Assembly: GCA_021647365.1 (NCBI GenBank)
Contig: JAKIUW010000012.1
Location: 1 to 64,000 of the forward strand
Reading direction: 5' to 3'
DNA length: 64,000 bases
DNA from: Cocleimonas sp.
GTDB lineage: Bacteria > Pseudomonadota > Gammaproteobacteria > Thiotrichales > Thiotrichaceae
Below, piece by piece: positions 18,681-24,615 of the stretch. The translations under genes were made by a program, and so were the position numbers. Positions within the stretch are counted from its first letter, which is position 1; every line of letters starts with the position of its first letter. The notes under the pieces are model-generated. The model was not told the DNA's origin, made no database searches, and was given only the letters and a program-made list of their open reading frames with translations.

Positions 18681-19598
18681 ATGACTGAAAAAGACCCTTT
18701 TTACATGAATGAGCATGAAACACCACAACAAGACCAAGATACAGGCGTACCCCCAGCAGCAGATAATAATGTGCAAAGTATCAATAAAGCTGTACTACTG
18801 GTAAGAAGTGCAAAAGGCAGTCACTCCGATGGGGGGGGGGGGATAGCTTGGTGGTCTATCGGTGCATGTGTTGCTATAGCCATTGGGCTTAGCTTCCACG
18901 CTTATCATATTTATCAGGATGAATTATTACAAGGTCCTGTTAAAGATGAATACATTCTTTGGATGTATCCCATTTTAACCACCCTTTTTATTACCACCGC
19001 TTTCCTCTGGGTCTGGATACCATGGCGCACCCACTTTCCTATCGTCTTTAATCGTAGCACCCAAAAAATCAGTTTTTGGTATAAAAATGAACTCTGGCAA
19101 GGCGACTGGAAAAAAGCCGAAGCCCATACCCATACCGTCACCAGCGCAGGTTATGCCACAGGGGTGGGTACTGATCCCTTATTGTCTTTAAATGTAATCC
19201 GCGATGCAGGAGATTACCCCGAAGACAAAGGTAATTTATATCTCAGAATTTACGGTACAAAATACAATCGAGAGTTTTCCGCAGGTAAGCCATTATCCGT
19301 ACAAGCCCAGCAAATATGGGAATATATTCGCTTGTATATGAATGAGGGCATGGAGGCAGTGCCACCACCGATACACGATAAAGTGGTATGGGAATTTTAT
19401 TCTTTTGTAGAAATATTTAAACATTCTTATCGACTACAAACAGAACCAAAAACAATTATTGGTAAGATGTTTGCAACACCATTTGTACTAATAATGCTTT
19501 TCTTAGACCTTTGCTATTACCTTCCCAACCGCTGGCTACCGCGCAAAGCCATTCCGCCCGAGCTACAAGCCGCCATAGATGCCCGAGGTACGGATTAA
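18681..19598 (+). CDS. Membrane protein, probable immunity protein to the VasX-like effector (copy 1)
   Basis: The 305-residue product starts MTEKDPFYMNEHE, with an acidic N-terminus (1-45), a Gly tract (51-55), two membrane helices (about 56-80 and 92-118), a soluble domain with the conserved block FNRSTQKISFWYKNELWQGDW, and a C-terminal hydrophobic helix (about 262-282) before YYLPNRWLPRKAIPPELQAA. The soluble part resembles DUF6708-type proteins that accompany such effectors; I am moderately sure of that link. It starts two bases after the effector stop. Codons 51-54 lie in a G12 tract (18831-18842), where slippage would abolish the protein. Sister copies are at 19809 and 21562. Confidence 0.7.
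   Translation: MTEKDPFYMNEHETPQQDQDTGVPPAADNNVQSINKAVLLVRSAKGSHSDGGGGIAWWSIGACVAIAIGLSFHAYHIYQDELLQGPVKDEYILWMYPILTTLFITTAFLWVWIPWRTHFPIVFNRSTQKISFWYKNELWQGDWKKAEAHTHTVTSAGYATGVGTDPLLSLNVIRDAGDYPEDKGNLYLRIYGTKYNREFSAGKPLSVQAQQIWEYIRLYMNEGMEAVPPPIHDKVVWEFYSFVEIFKHSYRLQTEPKTIIGKMFATPFVLIMLFLDLCYYLPNRWLPRKAIPPELQAAIDARGTD
18831..18842 (+). repeat. Poly-G tract (G12) in immunity-like gene 1
   Basis: Twelve consecutive G lie within codons for Gly just before the first membrane helix. Tracts of this length are known slippage sites in phase-variable genes of other bacteria. In frame in this assembly. Confidence 0.9.
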
Positions 19599-19616
19599 TC
19601 AATAAGCATAATACAA

Positions 19617-19684
19617 GCACACCCCCCCACTTTTACAGGATGGTTCTGATAAACCATAAACATCCTGTAAAAGTGGGGGGGTGT
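19617..19684. repeat. Dispersed 20-bp element, inverted pair (CAC variant)
   Basis: Arms at 19617-19636 and 19667-19684, extended by AGGATG/CATCCT toward the loop. The pair lies 18 bases after immunity-like gene 1 and is duplicated at 22498-22565 as part of the long direct repeat. It is followed by TTCGACAGGCTCAACAGAAC, a second motif met beside several other copies. Confidence 0.92.
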
Positions 19685-19775
19685 ATTCGACAGGCTCAAC
19701 AGAACTGTGCTTTAACAGAGCTACTTTTCTTTTGTCTTTCTTCCGTGTTTTTCCGTGGCTTCCGTGGCAAAAAAA

Positions 19776-19806
19776 ACTTTTTGGCTCAGGCTATACAGAG
19801 GCATAA
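19776..19806 (+). pseudogene. Stub of the effector 3' end before immunity-like gene 2
   Basis: The string from about 19784 to 19806 (GGCTCAGGCTATACAGAGGC followed by ATAA) repeats the last codons and stop of the effector (GSGYTEA-stop at 18655-18678) with one change. It directly precedes the second immunity-like gene in the same spacing. It is best read as what remains after deletion of an effector C-terminal copy. Confidence 0.75.
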
Positions 19807-19808
19807 TC

Positions 19809-20735
19809 ATGACTGAAAAAGACCCCTTTTACATGAATGAGCATGAGCAACCCCAGCAAAATAAAGAGACAGGCGTACCCCCAGCTGCGGATAATAATGT
19901 GCAGAGTATTACTAAAGATGTAGTATTGGTAAGAACCGCAAAGGGCAGTCATTACGGTGGAGGGGGGGGGGTAGCTTGGTGGGCTATTGGGTTAATTACT
20001 ATAATGGTATTGGTTTTTAGTTACTGGGGTTATATCGACTATTTGGAAGATAAGGCTCAAAATAGGATTGAAGCCTCTTATTATTATTGGGGACTCCCTC
20101 TGTTTCTTTCAATTTTATTCCCCATTATCTCCCTCTGGGTTTGGATACCATGGCGCACTCACCTCCCCATCGTCTTTAACCGAAGCACCCAAAAAATCAG
20201 TTTTTGGTACGAGAATGAACTCTGGCAAGGCGACTGGAAAAAAGCCGAAGCCCATACCCATACCGTGACCAGCGCAGGTTATGCCACAGGCGTAGGAACA
20301 GACCCGATATTATCTTTAAATGTAATTCGCGATCCAGGTGATTACCCCGAAGACAAAGGTAATTTATATCTCAGAATTTACGGCACACAACAGGATAGAG
20401 ATTTTTGTGCCGGTAAGCCATTATCTGTACAAGCTCAGCAAATTTGGGAATATATACGGCTGTATATGAACGAGGGGATGGAAGCTGTACCACCACCGAT
20501 ACATGATCAAGTGATTTGGGAGCACAAGTCTTTCAAGGCACTTTTAAAACATAATTATCTAGCAACAACTGAACCAGAAACAATGATTGGCTTTATTGCT
20601 CTTTTTCCGATCAGTGTTATTAATTTTTTTAACGATCTCTGCTACTACCTCCCCAACCGCTGGCTACCACGCAAAGCCATCCCGCCCGAACTACAAGCCG
20701 CTATCGATGCGAGAGGTATAACCCATGACAAATAA
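19809..20735 (+). CDS. Membrane protein, probable immunity protein (copy 2, diverged)
   Basis: Paralog of the 18681 gene, 308 residues. The frame is open back to 19755, but ATG 19809 aligns with MTEKDPFYMNEHE of the sister proteins, so I use it. The soluble domain (WRTHLPIVFNRSTQKISFW through MNEGMEAVPPPIHD) is almost identical to copies 1 and 3, while the two membrane helices (about 57-80, 95-118) and the C-terminal membrane segment differ clearly. This pattern, with constant soluble part and variable membrane part, suggests that membrane segments decide which toxin is neutralised (inference). A G10 tract (19962-19971) precedes helix 1. A stub of an effector end lies just upstream. Confidence 0.68.
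   Translation: MTEKDPFYMNEHEQPQQNKETGVPPAADNNVQSITKDVVLVRTAKGSHYGGGGGVAWWAIGLITIMVLVFSYWGYIDYLEDKAQNRIEASYYYWGLPLFLSILFPIISLWVWIPWRTHLPIVFNRSTQKISFWYENELWQGDWKKAEAHTHTVTSAGYATGVGTDPILSLNVIRDPGDYPEDKGNLYLRIYGTQQDRDFCAGKPLSVQAQQIWEYIRLYMNEGMEAVPPPIHDQVIWEHKSFKALLKHNYLATTEPETMIGFIALFPISVINFFNDLCYYLPNRWLPRKAIPPELQAAIDARGITHDK
19962..19971 (+). repeat. Poly-G tract (G10) in immunity-like gene 2
   Basis: Ten consecutive G at the same codon position as the G12 tracts of the two sister genes, preceded by GGTGGA. Shorter than the other two, in frame here. Confidence 0.9.
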
Positions 20736-20877
20736 AGAAAAAAAGCCTAAAACACAAACCACAGCAAAAAGACAAAGCGTACTCTCTACATTGGAGTACA
20801 AACAGCAGGTCAAAGATGGGGTGGCTTTTATAAACGTAACTAAGCTTATAAAAAAACGTGACCAAAATAAAGCCTGA
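20725..20877 (+). CDS. Small hypothetical protein overlapping the end of immunity-like gene 2
   Basis: ATG 20725 opens a 50-codon frame ending TGA 20875-20877, overlapping the previous gene by 11 bases (the ATG lies within the last codons). The product is basic (MTNKEKKPKTQTTAKRQSV..., then VAFINVTKLIKKRDQNKA), with no membrane segment. I do not recognise it. It may be a remnant of a larger gene lost in the rearrangements that made the cassette array, since the repeat-bearing chimera follows at once. Confidence 0.3.
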   Translation: MTNKEKKPKTQTTAKRQSVLSTLEYKQQVKDGVAFINVTKLIKKRDQNKA

Positions 20878-20920
20878 ATACCGTACTATTGAGCCTGTCG
20901 AATACACCACCAAACATCAT

Positions 20921-20940
20921 GTAAAAGTGGGGGGGTGTGC
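20921..20940. repeat. Dispersed 20-bp element, single copy (CAC variant, G-rich on plus)
   Basis: GTAAAAGT-G7-TGTGC preceded by CATCAT. It is preceded at 20889-20904 by the companion motif TTGAGCCTGTCGAA. The copy sits exactly at the left border of the orphan toxin fragment, which begins five bases later. Confidence 0.9.
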
Positions 20941-20944
20941 TTCA

Positions 20945-21559
20945 AGAGAATCACTCTACTGGATATGGGCAAAAGACTTTGACAAAAGGGGAATGAGAGC
21001 TTTTATGGGTCAAATGGTCTTTAAGTTTCTGGGCTTTGCATCTGCTATTTTTGATGCGCTAACGCAATTTGCTAAAGCCATATCATCAGTAGAAGAAGGT
21101 AACTACGAAGCTGCGACCGCCTATGCTGGCGCGGGTGTTGCCCTAGGTTTAGGTGGGGTCGCTTTAACTGTGGGTGGTGCAGCCCTATTTGCCGAAGGTG
21201 CAACCCTCGCCACCAGTGCTAGCTTTGTTATTGCCATGTCAATTGGTGCATGGTTATTTTTAGGGGTGGGCTTAATCATAGTCGGGATTTTATTCCTTTT
21301 CTGGGCAGACAGCGCCAATTATACAGCAATGGAAAAATGGTTGGATTCTTCCACCTTTGGTAAGCATCTTTTAAAAGGGGCTCAATATTTTAGCCCAAAA
21401 GAAGAAATGACAAGGTTTAATGACATTATTCAAAAACTAAGGTATGAAGCCGATAAAATGAAAGGTGACGATGCATTGTACAAAGAAAAAAGAAAACAAA
21501 TACTTAATCAGATTGATCCTAAAGACCCTTTCTTTGGTTCAGGCTACACAGAGGCATAA
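20945..21559 (+). pseudogene. Orphan effector fragment: VasX-N scrap joined to the C-terminal membrane domain
   Basis: An open frame can be read from ATG 20858 through the repeat (giving HHVKVGGCAS) to 21559. From about 20945 a stretch of some 30 bases copies effector positions 16145-16174 (ESLYWIWAK). It then jumps to sequence matching the effector C-terminus (FKFLGFASAIFDALTQFAKAI, then from 21116 near-identical DNA) and ends in the same GSGYTEA-stop. The N-terminal delivery domain and the middle 550 residues are missing. It is either a silent orphan cassette, a donor for recombination into the full gene, or a decayed copy. No ribosome site is obvious. An intact immunity-like gene follows after two bases. 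Confidence 0.75.
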
Positions 21560-21561
21560 TC

Positions 21562-22479
21562 ATGACCGAAAAAGACCCTTTTTACATGAATGAGCATGAG
21601 CAACCTGACCAAGACCAAGACACAGGCGTACCCCCAGCAGCAGATAATAATGTGCAAAGTATCAATAAAGCTGTACTACTGGTAAGAAGTGCAAAAGGCA
21701 GTCACTACGATGGGGGGGGGGGGATAGCTTGGTGGTCTATCGGTGCATGTGTTGCTATAGCCATTGGGCTTAGCTTCCACGCTTATCATATTTATCAGGA
21801 TGAATTATTACAAGGTCCTGTTAAAGATGAATACATTCTTTGGATGTATCCCATTTTAACAACCCTTTTTATTACCACCGCTTTCCTCTGGGTCTGGATA
21901 CCATGGCGCACCCACTTACCCATCGTTTTTAACCGAAGCACCCAAAAAATCAGTTTTTGGTATAAAAATGAACTCTGGCAAGGCGACTGGAAAAAAGCCG
22001 AAGCCCATACCCATACCGTCACCAGCGTAGCTTATGCCACAGGCGTAGGAACAGACCCGATATTATCTTTAAATGTAATCCGCGATCCAGGAGATTACCC
22101 CGAAGACAAAGGTAATTTATATCTCAGAATTTACGGTACAAAATACAATCGAGAGTTTTCCGCAGGTAAGCCATTATCCGTACAAGCCCAGCAAATATGG
22201 GAATATATTCGCTTGTATATGAATGAGGGCATGGAGGCAGTGCCACCACCGATACACGATAAAGTGGTATGGGAATTTTATTCTTTTGTAGAAATATTTA
22301 AACATTCTTATCGACTACAAACAGAACCAAAAACAATTATTGGTAAGATGTTTGCAACACCATTTGTACTAATAATGCTTTTCTTAGACCTTTGCTATTA
22401 CCTTCCCAACCGCTGGCTACCGCGCAAAGCCATACCGCCCGAGTTACAAGCCGCCATAGATGCCCGAGGTACGGATTAA
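21562..22479 (+). CDS. Membrane protein, probable immunity protein (copy 3)
   Basis: A 305-residue near-identical copy of the 18681 product. Visible differences are HEQPDQDQD for HETPQQDQD at the N-terminus, HY for HS before the Gly tract, THLP for THFP, and SVAYATGVGTDPI for SAGYATGVGTDPL in the soluble domain. Two membrane helices, soluble block and C-terminal hydrophobic helix are as in copy 1. It has a G12 tract at 21712-21723. It starts two bases after the orphan toxin fragment, the same spacing as the complete effector/immunity pair, which shows the pair was duplicated as a unit. Confidence 0.7.
   Translation: MTEKDPFYMNEHEQPDQDQDTGVPPAADNNVQSINKAVLLVRSAKGSHYDGGGGIAWWSIGACVAIAIGLSFHAYHIYQDELLQGPVKDEYILWMYPILTTLFITTAFLWVWIPWRTHLPIVFNRSTQKISFWYKNELWQGDWKKAEAHTHTVTSVAYATGVGTDPILSLNVIRDPGDYPEDKGNLYLRIYGTKYNREFSAGKPLSVQAQQIWEYIRLYMNEGMEAVPPPIHDKVVWEFYSFVEIFKHSYRLQTEPKTIIGKMFATPFVLIMLFLDLCYYLPNRWLPRKAIPPELQAAIDARGTD
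21712..21723 (+). repeat. Poly-G tract (G12) in immunity-like gene 3
   Basis: Twelve consecutive G, same position and length as in copy 1, in frame. Confidence 0.9.
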
Positions 22480-22497
22480 TCAATAAGCATAATACAA

Positions 22498-22565
22498 GCA
22501 CACCCCCCCACTTTTACAGGATGGTTCTGATAAACCATAAACATCCTGTAAAAGTGGGGGGGTGT
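22498..22565. repeat. Dispersed 20-bp element, inverted pair (CAC variant), duplicate of 19617 pair
   Basis: Arms 22498-22517 and 22548-22565 with the same loop and the same following TTCGACAGGCTCAACAGAAC as the pair at 19617. It was duplicated with the cassette. Confidence 0.92.
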
Positions 22566-22632
22566 ATTCGACAGGCTCAACAGAACTGTGCTTTAACAGA
22601 GCTACTTTTCTTTTGTCTTTCTTCCGTGTTTT

Positions 22633-22658
22633 TCCGTGGCTTCCGTGGCTTCCGTGGC
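22633..22658 (+). repeat. Short tandem repeat, unit CTTCCGTGG
   Basis: Three units of TTCCGTGGC in a row here; two units at the matching place in copy 1 (about 19751-19768). A tandem array that differs in number between otherwise near-identical copies has changed recently. Confidence 0.8.
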
Positions 22659-22719
22659 AAAAAAAACTTTTGTTAAATATATGGGAAAGCTACATGATCA
22701 CCAATAGAGTAAAGCTATT

Positions 22720-23970
22720 ATGAAGAAGTCATTTATTATTATTTTACTATTACTGTTGACTACGGCGTATCTTGCTGTTGCCTACTTCAAACCTGCTTAT
22801 AATGAGATTGGCGGAATTAACGCTAAAAGCAAGCCTGTAAATTTATGGAAATCACCGACTACTAAGTCCTCTGTTGTTGCTAAGCTTGGTGTTAATGAGT
22901 TTGCAAAACTTTCTGCTGCTAAGACTAAGTGGAATAATTTTTATAAAGTAAATCATAATCAAGCGATTCTCAAGGGAGATTTTGAGCTTGGACATTCTCG
23001 AGTATTTAAACAATTTGTTTTAAAGAGTGAGGCGCTAAAGCGCTATGAAGAGGCTATTTTAAAATTTGGCCCTTGGGTCATAGCGGGTTTGTCGGCTTTG
23101 TTTTTTGTCTTGCTTGTTTCTAGTTTTTTTCGCTTTATAAGTAGAAGGAAATCAATTAAAAACCCTGTTTTACAAAATAATATGGTGTCGGATGAGTATT
23201 TTTCGGAAGAGGATTTTAATAAAAAAGTCGAAGAAAAAGTGGCTAGGGAGTTAGAAAATAAACGTAATAAGCTAATACGTGAACTTGAAAAAGTAGCTGA
23301 AAAAGAAATTAAGCTCTTGGAGCAAAAAGAGAATACAGATTTTTCTTCACGAGAAAAAGCTTATGAAGCATTAAAGCGTAAATATGATGAAGCTGTAGAA
23401 AAAGGAAGAATAATGGGGGTAGACCTTGAGGGTAGTAATATTGATGGCTTGGTTAAAGGGCGCTTATTTGAGTTGTTTACTGCGAGAATATGGGATGAGG
23501 ACAGAAAAAAACATAAGAAGAAAGGGGCTATGATTGAGGACTGGACTTCAGATAAAGGTATTCTTGAGGGGTTTTATGTGAAGAGTAATGGTAATCCTGA
23601 TTTCTTACTGTCTTTTGAGGGCAAGAAGGTTGCTGTAGAGTGCAAGTATCGAGGTAAGGCTTATTATTTAAATGGTGCTGGAGAGCTCTGTTTGCCCTTA
23701 GCTGAAAATACGGTAATTGCTAGATATTATAGATATAAAAAAGAGGAAGAGATTAATGTTTTTCTATTATTTGGTCTTGGCGGTACTGCTAAAGAACCCG
23801 AAAGCCTTTATTTAATAAATATTGGTCAATGTTACGATACTAATATTAGGTTTGTATATAAGCGCGGAAATAGAAAAAATTTTGGTGCAAAGTTAAGTGA
23901 TATAGAAAAATATAAAGTCACAAAGGATGACTTAGTTGAGCGTGTAAAAGTGGGGGGGTGTGCTTTGTAA
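22720..23970 (+). CDS. Membrane-anchored protein with coiled coil and PD-(D/E)XK nuclease-like domain
   Basis: A 416-residue protein of unfamiliar architecture. It has an N-terminal hydrophobic helix (FIIILLLLLTTAYLAVAYF, about 4-22), a short SH3-like segment (INAKSKPVNLWKSPTTKSSVVAKLG), a second membrane helix (about 108-130), a long charged coiled coil (about 160-230), and a C-terminal domain with ordered acidic and lysine residues: GRLFELFTARIW, NPDFLLSFEGKKVAVECKYRGKAY. The D...ExK arrangement (NPDF, then ECK) is the hallmark of PD-(D/E)XK nucleases. The last eight residues VKVGGCAL come from a copy of the dispersed repeat, and the stop follows it directly. It may be a DNA-targeting defence or transport-linked protein; function unknown. 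Confidence 0.7.
   Translation: MKKSFIIILLLLLTTAYLAVAYFKPAYNEIGGINAKSKPVNLWKSPTTKSSVVAKLGVNEFAKLSAAKTKWNNFYKVNHNQAILKGDFELGHSRVFKQFVLKSEALKRYEEAILKFGPWVIAGLSALFFVLLVSSFFRFISRRKSIKNPVLQNNMVSDEYFSEEDFNKKVEEKVARELENKRNKLIRELEKVAEKEIKLLEQKENTDFSSREKAYEALKRKYDEAVEKGRIMGVDLEGSNIDGLVKGRLFELFTARIWDEDRKKHKKKGAMIEDWTSDKGILEGFYVKSNGNPDFLLSFEGKKVAVECKYRGKAYYLNGAGELCLPLAENTVIARYYRYKKEEEINVFLLFGLGGTAKEPESLYLINIGQCYDTNIRFVYKRGNRKNFGAKLSDIEKYKVTKDDLVERVKVGGCAL
23944..23963. repeat. Dispersed 20-bp element, single copy inside the 3' end of a gene
   Basis: GTAAAAGT-G7-TGTGC, read in frame as VKVGGC at the end of the nuclease-like protein, with the TAA stop seven bases further on. Confidence 0.9.
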
Positions 23971-23971
23971 C

Positions 23972-24463
23972 TTATATCAGTGGTTTTTCAGAAATAATAA
24001 TCCCATCTTCATCAATATAGATAAAATCAGCAGGGTTAAAGTCTAAACCTACAAAATTCACCGAAACATTGGTTTGCCCAACGCCATTTTTAACTGTTTT
24101 AAGTGGATGCGTACCCAATGCCATCACCCCTAGTTGCATAGTTGTCATGTCTACAGAATCACGAATACAGCCATTAATCAAAATACCCGACCATCCATTC
24201 TCAACAGCTTTTGCGGCTAGCATATCACCGAGTAGGGCGCGTCGCATGGATGCGCCGCCATCAATGACTAGGACTTTACCTTTGCCGTCTGAATTTACCT
24301 GATCTCGTACTAATTGATTATCTTCAAAAAGCTTTAAGGTAACAATTTCGCCATAAAAACGTGTTTTGCCACCATAGCTATTAAAAACCATGCCCGCGGC
24401 TTGAACTTCGTCACAGTTTTCGGCGCAGAAATCGTCGGTCAGGTCGGCAGTTTTGAATGGCAT
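23972..24463 (-). CDS. rraA: RraA-family protein
   Basis: The 163-residue product matches RraA, which binds the C-terminal region of RNase E and damps its activity. Seen: TADLTDDF at the start, YGGKTRFYGEIVTLKLFEDN, the core LVIDGGASMRRALLGDMLAAKAVENGWSGI, and INGCIRDSVDMTTMQLGVMALGTHP. RraA-fold proteins also include aldolases; the GD-x20-R-D motif (GDML...CIRD) shared by those enzymes is present here, so a 4-hydroxy-4-methyl-2-oxoglutarate aldolase role cannot be excluded. Convergent with the nuclease-like gene, with two bases between stops. Confidence 0.9.
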   Translation of the reverse strand: MPFKTADLTDDFCAENCDEVQAAGMVFNSYGGKTRFYGEIVTLKLFEDNQLVRDQVNSDGKGKVLVIDGGASMRRALLGDMLAAKAVENGWSGILINGCIRDSVDMTTMQLGVMALGTHPLKTVKNGVGQTNVSVNFVGLDFNPADFIYIDEDGIIISEKPLI

Positions 24464-24508
24464 GTTTTTCCTTTGTTTTCGACTAATCTAAATGACTGCT
24501 CAGATTGC

Positions 24509-24596
24509 TTCTAAGACTTGTTAGTTCAAGGCGAAAAATGTGAAGTTTACAAGTGCAAATGATCATTTTTCAACGCAGAAATGTCAAGTCTTAGGA
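24509..24596. repeat. Nested inverted-repeat element between rraA and aceA
   Basis: Outer arms CTAAGACTTG (24511-24520) and CAAGTCTTAG (24585-24594) are perfect; inner arms GAAAAATG (24533-24540) and CATTTTTC (24564-24571) are also perfect. Together they form a long interrupted hairpin of about 85 bases with no open frame. It looks like a small palindromic mobile element (MITE-like), unrelated to the C-rich repeat family. It lies downstream of aceA and could also act on its mRNA end. Confidence 0.6.
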
Positions 24597-24615
24597 GTGA
24601 GCTGTGCAGTCCTCT

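Larger units (their letters stand above)
18235..19781 (+). repeat. Long direct repeat, copy 1
   Basis: From 18235 the sequence is nearly identical to 21116-22671, at a constant offset of 2881 bases until a 9-base indel near the end. It covers the last ~150 codons of the effector, the whole first immunity-like gene, the repeat palindrome and about 100 bases beyond. Upstream of 18235 the two loci still encode similar protein but differ in DNA. Confidence 0.92.
21116..22671 (+). repeat. Long direct repeat, copy 2
   Basis: Near-identical partner of 18235-19781. The notable differences are a few substitutions in the immunity-like gene and an extra 9-base unit CTTCCGTGG near the right end (three units at about 22633-22658 against two in copy 1). 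Confidence 0.92.

Noticed and set aside
19755..19808. Upstream start for immunity-like gene 2
   Set aside because: The added 18 residues translate the stub of the effector end; ATG 19809 aligns with the starts of the sister genes.
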